Positions 1 to 8,751 are shown, counted from the first letter of the stretch. The stretch is 10,116 bases of DNA from an uncultured Bacteroidales bacterium (GCA_946619625.1 CAMOMF010000033.1:1-10116); one strand, 5' to 3'. Made by a program: numbers and translations. The notes: generated by a model not told the origin, from the letters alone.

Positions 1-3000
1 GCTGGCAGAGGGAGGAGAACGAAGCGGCGGCGTATTTTTCGGGCTGGTTCATCTCGGTCAGTCGCGGATACCATGCCTGCGTGGTGGTGGGGGTCCAGTA
101 GTCGGTCTGATGAGCGTAGTAGGTTCCTTCAGAGAAGTTCCAACCCGGAATCATCATGGTGCCGGTTGCCCAGTAGTCACGCTTGCCAACACCTTGGAAG
201 AAGATGGAGAAGTCCAGACCTTTCCACTCCAAGCCAACGCGGAAGTTGTACTCGAAACGCGGCGTAGTGTTACCTATACGGCTCCAATCGCCGTGGTTGT
301 CCACGGTCTTGTCCCCCCAGGTAATCTGACCATCACCATTGAGGTCCACATACTTGACATCGCCCGGACCGTATTTGTAACCATAACCGTTGGTCCCCTC
401 GAAATACGCCTGCGAAGCAATGCCGGGATTGAGGTTGCCATCTGCGTCGAAATCGTTCTCCTGGAAGAGACGGTCTGTCGTGAAGCCCCAGATCTCGCCT
501 ATCACCTTACCCTCGTAGTTGCTACCATCAATAACCGAGGTACCCTTACGCGGGTGCTTGGTGACAATGGAGAGAGCGTCTGCCACACTGGCAGTAGCGG
601 TAATGTTCAATCCATTAGAGAATCGGTGGTGGTAGTCAAGCGCCAACTCCCAACCATTGGTGGTAAGTTGAGCGGCATTCTGGTAAGGAGCCGATGCACC
701 ATACGTAGAGGGCACCTCGGCACCACTGACAATCATGTTGGCGTTGATGCGGCGGAAATAGTCGAAACTGAGTCCAAGGTCATTACCAAAGAAACGAAGG
801 TCCACACCTGCATCAATGGTTTTGACGGCCTCCCATGTGAAACCGTCGGCAATGGCTGTCGGCAGGGAGAAGGTCAGGTCATTAATATCTCCTGTAATCC
901 AATCCGAGTTGTAGGAAGAGATAATTGCGCGGAAGCGGTTGTTACCCACATTTTGGTTACCGATGGAACCATACGAAGCACGCACCTTGGCAAAACTCCA
1001 ATAGGGATTGAGCACTTCCCACCAACTTTCTTCCGAAGCCACCCATCCGAGCGAGCCGGAGGGGAAGAAGCCCCACAGTTGGTTCATCGGGAAACGGCTG
1101 GAGCCGTCATAACGACCATTCAACTCAATAAGGTAACGATCCTTGTAGGAGTAGTTCACACGTGCGAAGAAACCCATCGTGGACCATGCAGAGTGCGAGC
1201 CATACACGAAGTCGTCACCCGTAGCCAGACTGATTTCCGGCTTGCGCTGGTCAAGCAGATTGCGCTTTTCTGCATTGACGTAGCGGGTATCTTTGTACTC
1301 GATGTTGAAACCAACGAAAGCCTGGAACTTGTGTGCATCCTGCCAAGTATGTTTGTACTTGAGCACAGCGTTGCCCACATGGTACTGACGCTTGTAATAA
1401 TAGATGTCAATCTTGTTGCGACTGGTAGCCGCCCAGTTGTTAACCAGGTTAAGTCCACCACTCCAGAAATCCCAACCTCCTACGGTACCACCGCGCTGGA
1501 TGATATCCTGATTGTCAAGGTTGAAGGCGTAGTCAATATCAAGTGTCAGGTCGGGGATGAAGGTAATAGTACCGCCAACAGAAGCGCGCATATAGTCCTT
1601 CTCATCGCTGTTCATGTTGGCAGCGGCTGTCTCAGTGATAGAGTTGCGGAAAGGATGTCCCTCGTAGGTACCGTAGGGCATGATAGACGGCCAGCGGTAG
1701 AGGTAATAGAGTGCATCGTAGGACGCGGAGTTGAAGTTGAAAGGTGTCTTGAGGTTGGTGCGTGTGTAAAGCATCTTCGAGCGCACTTTGAACCACTTGG
1801 TGACCTCACTTTCTATATTCGCATTGATTGAGAAGCGGTCGTATTGGTCGGGATTGACCTTGATGACGCCACCCTGACCCATGTATCCGAGGCCGATGTA
1901 ATAGTTCGTCTTACCCTGCTGTCCGCTTACGCTCAGGTTATGCTGCTGCGAGAACGAGAAGTCCTTCATGTAGAGGTCGGCAGCGTCCCAAGTGCGGTAG
2001 AAATAGGTGTCGCCTGCTATGATTTCGAAGTCACGTCCCAGCACCATCTCATCAGATAGTTTCTGCGAGCCGAACATACGGTCCCACTCACGCATGCGGT
2101 CAATTGAGTTGGCATCCCAAACCAGTCCGCATGAGTTCTTGAAGATGGTAGTACCGGGAGTACGGCGCTGACGGGCCTCCAAAGCCATCTCGGCTCCTAC
2201 ATACGACTTGGCGATGGTCGGCAGTACCGTTGGTGTTGCCCAACTGAAGTTGTTGGAGTAATTGATCTGGAAATTGCCGGCGGCTTTCTTACCACTCTTG
2301 GTGGTGATAAGGATTACACCGAAACAGCCTCGGGTACCGTAAATAGACGAAGACGCGGCATCTTTGAGGACAGAGATATCGGCGATATCATCGGCATTAA
2401 GCATCGAGATGTCGGAGATCTCCACTCCGTCCACCAAGATCAGGGGTTGCGAGCCGCTTTCATTGATGAGCGAAGCGACCTGACCACGGATACGGAAAGT
2501 AGGCGAATCGCCCAATCGTCCGGAACTGTTGGTGATAGTAAGACCCGGAGCCGCACCCTGCAGGCCATTACCGAGGTTGGTGATAGGGCGTCCTTCCAGT
2601 TGGTCCTCCACATTGACTGAGGCAACAGCACCGGTGAGGTTGGCTTTTTTCTGGGTGTCATAACCAACGACAACCACTTCCTCCAGCACCTCATTGTCCT
2701 CAAGGAGCGTGACATTGATCATGTTCCGGTTGAGGACCTTGACATACTGTGTTTTGTATCCGACATAACTGAAGACCAATTGGTCGGTCGGCTTGGCGGC
2801 AACGGTAAATTGCCCGTTGTAGTCGGTGATAGTACCCTGACTGGTGCCATAAATAACCACCGAAACGCCAATCATCGGTTCGCCGTTGGCGTCCTGTACC
2901 AAACCGCTCACTTGCTGAGCGCCCGCCCAGAGGGGAAGCGCCAGCAAGAGCATGGAAAGAAGCATGCGGCAGAAACCAGAATTGCATGTTTTGTTTCTCA

Positions 3001-3001
3001 T
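1..3001 (-). CDS. SusC/RagA-family TonB-linked outer-membrane transporter (C-terminus cut off by window edge)
   Basis: This is a TonB-dependent outer-membrane channel that normally works with a SusD-type surface lipoprotein to import oligomers, powered by TonB-ExbBD. I read 1000 codons from the ATG at 3001-2999 without a stop; the frame leaves the window at position 1, and roughly 100 residues are probably missing. A signal peptide spans residues 1-28 (cut likely AGA|QQ). A CarboxypepD_reg-like beta domain follows at about 31-105 (QQVSGLVQDANGEPMIGVSV), then a TonB-box-like stretch EEVVVVGYDTQKK near 108-119, a plug domain to about 235 (ILVDGVEISD; YGTRGCFGVILITTKSGK) and the barrel, including the usual late DLNGDGQITWGDK motif near 884-896. 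No STN domain is present, so anti-sigma coupling is not suggested. The usual Gly in GYGTQ is Asp here. The gene starts 21 bp after the amidase stop, in the same frame, with an A/C-rich leader lacking a Shine-Dalgarno site. Family is certain; the substrate is inferred only from its neighbours. Confidence 0.96.
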   Translation of the reverse strand, partial: MRNKTCNSGFCRMLLSMLLLALPLWAGAQQVSGLVQDANGEPMIGVSVVIYGTSQGTITDYNGQFTVAAKPTDQLVFSYVGYKTQYVKVLNRNMINVTLLEDNEVLEEVVVVGYDTQKKANLTGAVASVNVEDQLEGRPITNLGNGLQGAAPGLTITNSSGRLGDSPTFRIRGQVASLINESGSQPLILVDGVEISDISMLNADDIADISVLKDAASSSIYGTRGCFGVILITTKSGKKAAGNFQINYSNNFSWATPTVLPTIAKSYVGAEMALEARQRRTPGTTIFKNSCGLVWDANSIDRMREWDRMFGSQKLSDEMVLGRDFEIIAGDTYFYRTWDAADLYMKDFSFSQQHNLSVSGQQGKTNYYIGLGYMGQGGVIKVNPDQYDRFSINANIESEVTKWFKVRSKMLYTRTNLKTPFNFNSASYDALYYLYRWPSIMPYGTYEGHPFRNSITETAAANMNSDEKDYMRASVGGTITFIPDLTLDIDYAFNLDNQDIIQRGGTVGGWDFWSGGLNLVNNWAATSRNKIDIYYYKRQYHVGNAVLKYKHTWQDAHKFQAFVGFNIEYKDTRYVNAEKRNLLDQRKPEISLATGDDFVYGSHSAWSTMGFFARVNYSYKDRYLIELNGRYDGSSRFPMNQLWGFFPSGSLGWVASEESWWEVLNPYWSFAKVRASYGSIGNQNVGNNRFRAIISSYNSDWITGDINDLTFSLPTAIADGFTWEAVKTIDAGVDLRFFGNDLGLSFDYFRRINANMIVSGAEVPSTYGASAPYQNAAQLTTNGWELALDYHHRFSNGLNITATASVADALSIVTKHPRKGTSVIDGSNYEGKVIGEIWGFTTDRLFQENDFDADGNLNPGIASQAYFEGTNGYGYKYGPGDVKYVDLNGDGQITWGDKTVDNHGDWSRIGNTTPRFEYNFRVGLEWKGLDFSIFFQGVGKRDYWATGTMMIPGWNFSEGTYYAHQTDYWTPTTTQAWYPRLTEMNQPEKYAAASFSSLCQ

Positions 3002-3022
3002 ATTGTGTGTGTTTTGATTTGT

Positions 3023-6000
3023 TTACTTTAGTTGCTGTCCAAGCGAGTTGAATACCTGACCGTTCCTGATGATAAGTACTTGCCCGTTCCGAATCACTTT
3101 TTGGACGGTGGTCTCTGCCTGAACAGAAGAGATTGCCTGACCTTTCTGGTGATAAGAGATACGCGTGGTGTAGGAGTTGACCAGTTTTGGCAAGGCATAC
3201 ACTTTCAGTCGTTGGCTGGTGTTGGTTGTGATGTAGAGGTTGCCTGCAGCATCAAAGTCAAGTCCCAGAGCAACATCTCCATCGGCGCCCCAATTCACCT
3301 CGTATTTCTCGGTAAGAGAGGGTACATTATTGGCGTCGTATTCTACTCCATACACGGCAACGACACCTCCTTCGCGTGCAATTGCCAACAGGTCGCCCTC
3401 CGCATTCACAGCGAGGCCTCCTCGGTTGGAAGTAGCGATCTCATTGCCGCAATTGTAGTCCAGCACCCCATTGGTGACGTGCAAGAGCGCCGGCTTGACA
3501 GTAGATGATGCGTAGCGATATTGGCTCATGAACCAACCTCCGTGTCCGTCATATTCCAATTCTCCATTTCCATTCTCCATATAAGCAGTGATGTCGTCGG
3601 AGAAAACAACCGCCGAAGGCTCCTCTTTCCAAGGAAGAGAAGTGGCTTGCCCAATATTGTACTGGTTGATGTTGGAGAAAGCGGTACCAAAGGAGTTGCA
3701 GCGGTCCATGGTGTAAAGTGTTTCTTCCTCTCCAGAACCTAAGACAGTGCAACTCATAACGGGATTGGTTACTGTGGCGCCACTATATTTGAGTGCGCCG
3801 GTATCGTTATTGCGTTTGCCGCCGAAGACGGGCACGAAGTCAGCGGAAGGATTGGCGGCGTCCATTGTATATACTCCTCCGGAAGCGAAGGAAGAAGAAG
3901 GAATGAACACTTTGCCCGATGGAGCGACACAAAGGCGTGACAAACCAAACTGATGGTGGTCAGCATTATTGGCGCCCCACTGTACATTTCCTCCCCAAGC
4001 CACATCGCCTTGGTTAGTAACATCAGCGAAGTCGGCACTGAGTACATAACAACCTGTGGTAGTAGTACGTGATCCTTTGCTTAGACTGCCGCCACTACTT
4101 TCTGCAACGTAAATACGTCCGAAATAGGGCGAAGCAGGTGTACGGTCAACCGCTACCCCGCAAGGTGCAAGGAACTGGAATTTTTGGTCGTCATTGCTGA
4201 TAAGGACGGGGTATCCCACGGGCATTGCAGTTGCAGATATAGAGTAAGCATCGAACGTTTGCTGGGGGAAGGGATTGGGCACAGTATGCAGTCCGCGCGT
4301 CAAGGCTCCTAATTCGTGCAAGTTTGTCTGTTCTCCTTCGCGTTCAATGCCAATACTAACTGAAGTGGCATCTTCGTTGAGTCGGAAAGTGAAATTGGTG
4401 CCATCGAAACTAACCTCGCTGGCGTAGATGTTGGCGACAGGTATATCCAGGGATTTCCATGTGCCATAAACGTAGTCCGTTGTGCCAGACTCCAGCAAGC
4501 CGATATGAACACTATATCCCTCGACATATGCCAAAGCGAAGGCGCGAGTGGTGGCTGTTCCCTGTAGCAGATAAGTAGAAGATACACGCTTGCGGGAAGC
4601 GACTCCGTTAGTAATGTCATACACTTGGAAGCCGACTTGAGATGCCGAGTCCACAGGAACTACCATGTAGGTGTTGCCGGCGTACTTGAAGAAAGTAGGC
4701 GTGCGGCTCTGACGGTCGGCATAAACTGATCCATTCGGCATCATCACCAGTTTGGCTCCGGTGTTGGTAGAACTAACAATCGCAGGTGTACCGCCTGCCT
4801 GCATACTATACACTTTGCCGGCAGTCTCGAAGAAGACTTTCACTTTCCACATGGAGCCGCTTGCTGCGATAGAAGGTCTGTTGTTGATAGTAATACCCGG
4901 GACGGTGAACAATTCGGCAGGGTTTGCCATATTATGATCCCATGCATATATATGCAACGTGTTACTGAGGACCGCAGCAGCAATCAAATATCCGTCTGCA
5001 GTGAGTGCAATGTCAGTAAGTTGAGAAGCAGTAATTCCTGTAGGCAATGGCAAGGAGGATCCTCGAGAGAAGTTCCAGCCTCGGAGAATGAGTCCTTCGG
5101 AGCCGAGGGTGACCATTTTATCGCCCTTATAGACAGCGCGAGATATAGATGCAGTGGACTCGCGATGATCTTGTTCGGAGAACAGGTATTCATTGAGAGG
5201 AACAGAACCCGGGTATTGGTCAGGATCGGCGTAGTCGGGGACTTCCATTTCGGTGTTCATGAGGAAGACCTTCAAGCCTGCGATTTCCTCAGCCGCTACG
5301 GTTACTGTCTGTGTGACGGTAGAATATTGGTTGCGACTTGCTTCCACCTGATATGTTCCGGGCTGTAGGTCGTAGAAAGCGAACACTCCATTATACCAGT
5401 CATCGGTAATAACAGAGTCTATACGTTGTCCACTGTTATCCTTCAGCACCACCTTGGCGCCATTAAGCGGCAGCCATTGGTCGTCGGAACCCGGAGCATA
5501 GTAGAAGTTTTTCTCTCCCAAGACATCCACTTTCTCGTTGCCGGACTTGACCCATCCACTGATAGTAGCCGTTTGCGGCAATTGGCGATTGAAATACCTA
5601 TGGAAATGCTGGTAGAATCGTATTGCCTCCAATTTGCAATAATCGGCATTGCAGAGACGGTGTGTCTCGGGTGGATAGTCGTGGAAAGAGCCTTCGGAAA
5701 GGAAGCCCGGTACGGTAAGAGGGCGCAGAACGCCGAGTCCTGGATATGGATCAGTAGGCTTGTCGCCGTAGAAAGTTATATCTCCTCGCAAGTAAACGCC
5801 CGGGGTAATCCAGACGGTGAGGTTGTTATTTCTCTGAATATTGCCGGAAGAAGCCGCCATGATGTCACTGGTTGCGACCGTAGGTTTGCCATCCTCTCCA
5901 TGATAGAGCAAAAGGAGATAGTTGGTGCGGCTGTTTTGCGCATTGGAGTGAATAGAGATGAAGTGGTCCACGTGGTTGGCGTTGGCTTCTTCTGCAATGG

Positions 6001-6799
6001 CAGAGAGGTCGCGGTCGTCGCCCGCCATAATGGCATTGTACTCGGGGGTTCCGACGGCATAGTTGTAATACTGAATGTCTCGTGAGCCGGAGTTGTTGGT
6101 TGTACGGGACATGATCACCGTTGCGCCAGCGGCTTCGAGCAAGTCTCGCAGAGCGAGTGCCTTGACGAGGTTGGAGTTACTCTCCCAATATCCATTGGGG
6201 TTGGTCCATGTCTGTGGAATAGGAATAGTCCAACATGAGCGGTCGTTGGGGTCGTGTCCGCCGTGACCTGCGTTGACGTAGATTTTCAGTCCTGCGAGTC
6301 CGGTAGTGACGATGTCACGGCGCGCTGCAGCCCGTGCCTTGTTGTCGGCTTCCTGTGCAGCCAGACGGGTGTTTTCCAGTTGAATAAACTCCTTTTTCTC
6401 CGCCGGTGTGAGGACACGTTGGCGAAGGGTCTGCAAGTTGACACTGCAGTAGTTGATATGGTCCACGAGGTCGTGGTCGAAGTCGGAATAATGCTCCTGC
6501 ATGCCGGACACATTGTAATCATCCTGCCATTTAGGCGCATTCAGACGTCCAAGGGAACGGAGGAGGTTTCCGTTGAGGTCACAGACGCACGTGCCATGGT
6601 GTGAGGTTGAGTAAAGAATCTGGGTGCCGTCAGGTGAGAGGCTCACCCAATAATAACTCTCGTCCTGTCCGTTAGGGGCAAGAATAGTAGTTTGCCCATC
6701 CCTGTTGAGGAGAATCTTTTGGTTGTCCACACTGACGGTAGTGGCGGCACTGAGCATCGTTGCGACTGCAAGCGCCAATAAGAGTAGTGTTCTTTTCAT
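3023..6799 (-). CDS. Large secreted N-acetylmuramoyl-L-alanine amidase (Amidase_3) with beta-propeller-like region and short C-terminal tail, 1258 aa
   Basis: The predicted reaction is hydrolysis of the MurNAc-L-Ala bond of peptidoglycan, releasing stem peptides and leaving bare glycan. Residues 1-19 form a signal peptide. Residues 22-95 look like TolB/PD40-type beta strands (WVSLSPDGTQILYST), and 120-165 is a charged, probably helical linker. The Amidase_3 domain covers about 170-403 and keeps every key residue: zinc ligands His179 (NAGHGGHDP), Glu206 (YWESNSN) and His284 (SIHSNA), and the catalytic Glu369 (GFLSEGSFHD). Residues 411-515 are a CarboxypepD_reg/CnaB-like beta-sandwich (GVFAFYDLQPGTYQVEAS). 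Residues 550-1203 contain repeated strands such as LCVAPSGKVFI and LDFDAAGNLYI, suggesting one or more beta-propellers. The end, 1232-1258, is a short sorting-like tail (VIRNGQVLIIRNGQVFNSLG). Most Amidase_3 enzymes are far shorter. The ATG overlaps the upstream stop (ATGA), so translation is probably coupled to the GHL10 gene. The amidase call is secure; the propeller's ligand is unknown. Confidence 0.93.
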   Translation of the reverse strand: MKRTLLLLALAVATMLSAATTVSVDNQKILLNRDGQTTILAPNGQDESYYWVSLSPDGTQILYSTSHHGTCVCDLNGNLLRSLGRLNAPKWQDDYNVSGMQEHYSDFDHDLVDHINYCSVNLQTLRQRVLTPAEKKEFIQLENTRLAAQEADNKARAAARRDIVTTGLAGLKIYVNAGHGGHDPNDRSCWTIPIPQTWTNPNGYWESNSNLVKALALRDLLEAAGATVIMSRTTNNSGSRDIQYYNYAVGTPEYNAIMAGDDRDLSAIAEEANANHVDHFISIHSNAQNSRTNYLLLLYHGEDGKPTVATSDIMAASSGNIQRNNNLTVWITPGVYLRGDITFYGDKPTDPYPGLGVLRPLTVPGFLSEGSFHDYPPETHRLCNADYCKLEAIRFYQHFHRYFNRQLPQTATISGWVKSGNEKVDVLGEKNFYYAPGSDDQWLPLNGAKVVLKDNSGQRIDSVITDDWYNGVFAFYDLQPGTYQVEASRNQYSTVTQTVTVAAEEIAGLKVFLMNTEMEVPDYADPDQYPGSVPLNEYLFSEQDHRESTASISRAVYKGDKMVTLGSEGLILRGWNFSRGSSLPLPTGITASQLTDIALTADGYLIAAAVLSNTLHIYAWDHNMANPAELFTVPGITINNRPSIAASGSMWKVKVFFETAGKVYSMQAGGTPAIVSSTNTGAKLVMMPNGSVYADRQSRTPTFFKYAGNTYMVVPVDSASQVGFQVYDITNGVASRKRVSSTYLLQGTATTRAFALAYVEGYSVHIGLLESGTTDYVYGTWKSLDIPVANIYASEVSFDGTNFTFRLNEDATSVSIGIEREGEQTNLHELGALTRGLHTVPNPFPQQTFDAYSISATAMPVGYPVLISNDDQKFQFLAPCGVAVDRTPASPYFGRIYVAESSGGSLSKGSRTTTTGCYVLSADFADVTNQGDVAWGGNVQWGANNADHHQFGLSRLCVAPSGKVFIPSSSFASGGVYTMDAANPSADFVPVFGGKRNNDTGALKYSGATVTNPVMSCTVLGSGEEETLYTMDRCNSFGTAFSNINQYNIGQATSLPWKEEPSAVVFSDDITAYMENGNGELEYDGHGGWFMSQYRYASSTVKPALLHVTNGVLDYNCGNEIATSNRGGLAVNAEGDLLAIAREGGVVAVYGVEYDANNVPSLTEKYEVNWGADGDVALGLDFDAAGNLYITTNTSQRLKVYALPKLVNSYTTRISYHQKGQAISSVQAETTVQKVIRNGQVLIIRNGQVFNSLGQQLK

Positions 6800-8751
6800 A
6801 ATATCATCTTTTTACCATTTACTATATAAACTCCCTTGGGGAGGTTGATGGTTGTTGTGCCTAAATACATACCTTGTATATTGTACACGCCCGGGCGCGC
6901 GAGGGAGGGTGCCTCGGCGTTTTCCGGTATGGGGGAGTAGTCACCCACATAGAACCGGGACCAGGATGTCCACACATCATCGCAGTTTGCCTTGCGTACT
7001 TTTATTCTCCAGAAGTACTCCCCGTTTTCCTTCAGGTTACGGCGTACTGCCGAGTTGAACGCCGTGCCGGTCAGTTCCTGTGTAACGACTATATCTTGAA
7101 AGTCTTGGTCGCGCGCAATCTGCAGGACATAACTGTCTGCCTTGCTGACAGCGTCCCAACGGAAAGTGACAGGCCACTTGGCAAATATTTTGTTCATTTC
7201 GGGAGCAGTGAGGTGGGCAACTACAGGCTGTTCGGTTTCCTCTCCGTAGATTCGAAGCGAATACTCGTTGTTATATCCGTCCAGCACACTGACGCCTATT
7301 TTATAGGAAGAAAGGGTAATGCCTTGCGGAAGGACAAAACAAGTGTCGTAGCAAATACCGATGAGTGCCTCACCTTGCGAAAATATCCCCACCCTGTTCC
7401 TGAAGGTATTGGATACAGCATAGATCGCGAAGTGTACATCCTTGTCAGGGTGAGTCCAGCGAAGAGTGTCACCGACGGGCTCGAGGAAAGTCACCATGGT
7501 ACGCTCCTGTGCCGGTTTCCAGTTGATTGCAGGCGGCAGTGCCAAAGAGCGGAATTGGTCGGCGCGGAAAGCGTCCCTGTAAGGTTTGTCATAGACCCAC
7601 GCTTTGGTGTTATAGAACACCGTACCGGGAGCATTGTCCTGATTGCTGGACCGGTTGATATTGGTTTCACTCTGCAACTCACTCACCGTATAGTATCTAT
7701 GGTCAGCCTGCGTGGATTCGGCATATTTATATACTGCCATTGACGAATAGAAATGCTTGCCGAACTGGTTGCAAAGATTCGCCCACCACGGGCATAGTAC
7801 GTTGTAGGACTGCGGTCCGTTGGTGCGCCAATACAGTTGCGGGCTGATATAGTCCACAGACCCCGCCCGTAGCCATGCCACCGGGTCGCAGTAGATTTCC
7901 TGATACATATTACCTCCGGTAATGCCGGATGGCAGGGTTATTCCTTCTTTCTGGGCAACGGTGTAACTGGTTGTCCAGATACCGAAAGGTGAGATGCCGA
8001 AGGTGACCCAGGGTTTGACAGCCTGGATAGTGTCATACACATCCTGAACCATACGGTTGACATTATCCCGCCGCCAGTCATGCACATCCATGCCCACGGG
8101 TTTGTACAGTCGCTGCGAAGTACTATCCTGATTGGTGGTGCCACCATACGGATAGAAATAGTCGTCGAAGATAATACCATCCACGTCGTACTTGCTGAGG
8201 AGGTCACCCACTACGTCACAAATACGCTGACGTACCTCGGGAAGTCCCGGGTCAAGGACGATGTTATTGGAATAGTACAGAAGCCACTCGGGGTGGGTGT
8301 GCTCGTAGTTAAGAGGAGTGTCATTGGCACCTGTCCAACGAGCACCGGTGCGGCTGTAACGGTATGGGTTCATCCATGCATGTACGGCGATTCCGCGCTT
8401 GTGCCCTTCATCGATAACGAACTGCAACGGATCATATCCAGGATTGGTGCCACGGGAAACGCGCAGGAAACTGGACCATGGCTCGTATGCACTATTGTAT
8501 AGCGCGTCCGCACAAGGGCGAACTTGGAAGAACACCGCATTCATATGGAGTGCCGCAATCGAATCAAGCATTCGAATCATCTCGTTCTGCTGACCGCTAA
8601 CTGTGGAATATACAGGCCAGTCTATATTGTTCACCGTGGCAATCCACGTAGCACGCAACTCACGCTTGGGACTCGCGGCGAACGAAACACTATGCATGGA
8701 AAGCAAGGCTCCCATGGCGAAAAAAAGACCAATTTTTCTTATCGTTTTCAT
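6796..8751 (-). CDS. Secreted GHL10/DUF187-type glycoside hydrolase (YngK/DigH-like), 651 aa
   Basis: This is a member of the glycosyl-hydrolase-like 10 family, which has a TIM-barrel fold. The family includes E. coli DigH (YddW), which cleaves peptidoglycan glycan strands lacking stem peptides, and B. subtilis YngK. The opening PKRELRATWIATVNNIDWP (residues 28-46) is the family signature; VHAWMNPYR (123-131), VDGIIFDDYFYPY (190-202) and VDYISPQLYWR (299-309) follow in barrel order, so the domain spans about 28-345. Acidic candidates for catalysis are Asp191, Asp196 and Asp197. Two fibronectin-III-like beta domains follow (about 415-505 and 512-603; the second has RWDAVSKADSYVLQIA and GEYFWRIKV). 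A tail at 617-651 (GVYNIQGMYLG, LPKGVYIVNGKKM) resembles Bacteroidales sorting tails. A signal peptide covers 1-25 (SFA|AS). An in-frame ATG at 8829 would add 26 residues, but the promoter lies downstream of it and the hydrophobic signal begins just after the ATG at 8751, so I chose 8751. It is the first gene of the operon. The exact substrate is inferred. Confidence 0.94.
   Translation of the reverse strand: MKTIRKIGLFFAMGALLSMHSVSFAASPKRELRATWIATVNNIDWPVYSTVSGQQNEMIRMLDSIAALHMNAVFFQVRPCADALYNSAYEPWSSFLRVSRGTNPGYDPLQFVIDEGHKRGIAVHAWMNPYRYSRTGARWTGANDTPLNYEHTHPEWLLYYSNNIVLDPGLPEVRQRICDVVGDLLSKYDVDGIIFDDYFYPYGGTTNQDSTSQRLYKPVGMDVHDWRRDNVNRMVQDVYDTIQAVKPWVTFGISPFGIWTTSYTVAQKEGITLPSGITGGNMYQEIYCDPVAWLRAGSVDYISPQLYWRTNGPQSYNVLCPWWANLCNQFGKHFYSSMAVYKYAESTQADHRYYTVSELQSETNINRSSNQDNAPGTVFYNTKAWVYDKPYRDAFRADQFRSLALPPAINWKPAQERTMVTFLEPVGDTLRWTHPDKDVHFAIYAVSNTFRNRVGIFSQGEALIGICYDTCFVLPQGITLSSYKIGVSVLDGYNNEYSLRIYGEETEQPVVAHLTAPEMNKIFAKWPVTFRWDAVSKADSYVLQIARDQDFQDIVVTQELTGTAFNSAVRRNLKENGEYFWRIKVRKANCDDVWTSWSRFYVGDYSPIPENAEAPSLARPGVYNIQGMYLGTTTINLPKGVYIVNGKKMIL

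Noticed and set aside
316..352. EF-hand/dockerin-like motif DLNGDGQITWGDK in SusC
   Set aside because: This Asp-rich loop is typical of the late barrel of many SusC proteins and does not indicate a cellulosome-type dockerin.
110..1831. A 573-codon open frame on the plus strand
   Set aside because: It lies wholly antisense to the SusC barrel, which has clear family motifs throughout. The translation is low-complexity Val/Thr/Ile-rich and resembles no known family, as expected for a shadow of a coding frame.
5426..6085. A 219-codon open frame on the plus strand
   Set aside because: It is antisense to the catalytic amidase domain, whose zinc and catalytic residues are all intact on the minus strand.
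6874..7743. A 289-codon open frame on the plus strand
   Set aside because: It is antisense to the GHL10 gene's C-terminal beta domains, has no recognisable domain and no promoter.
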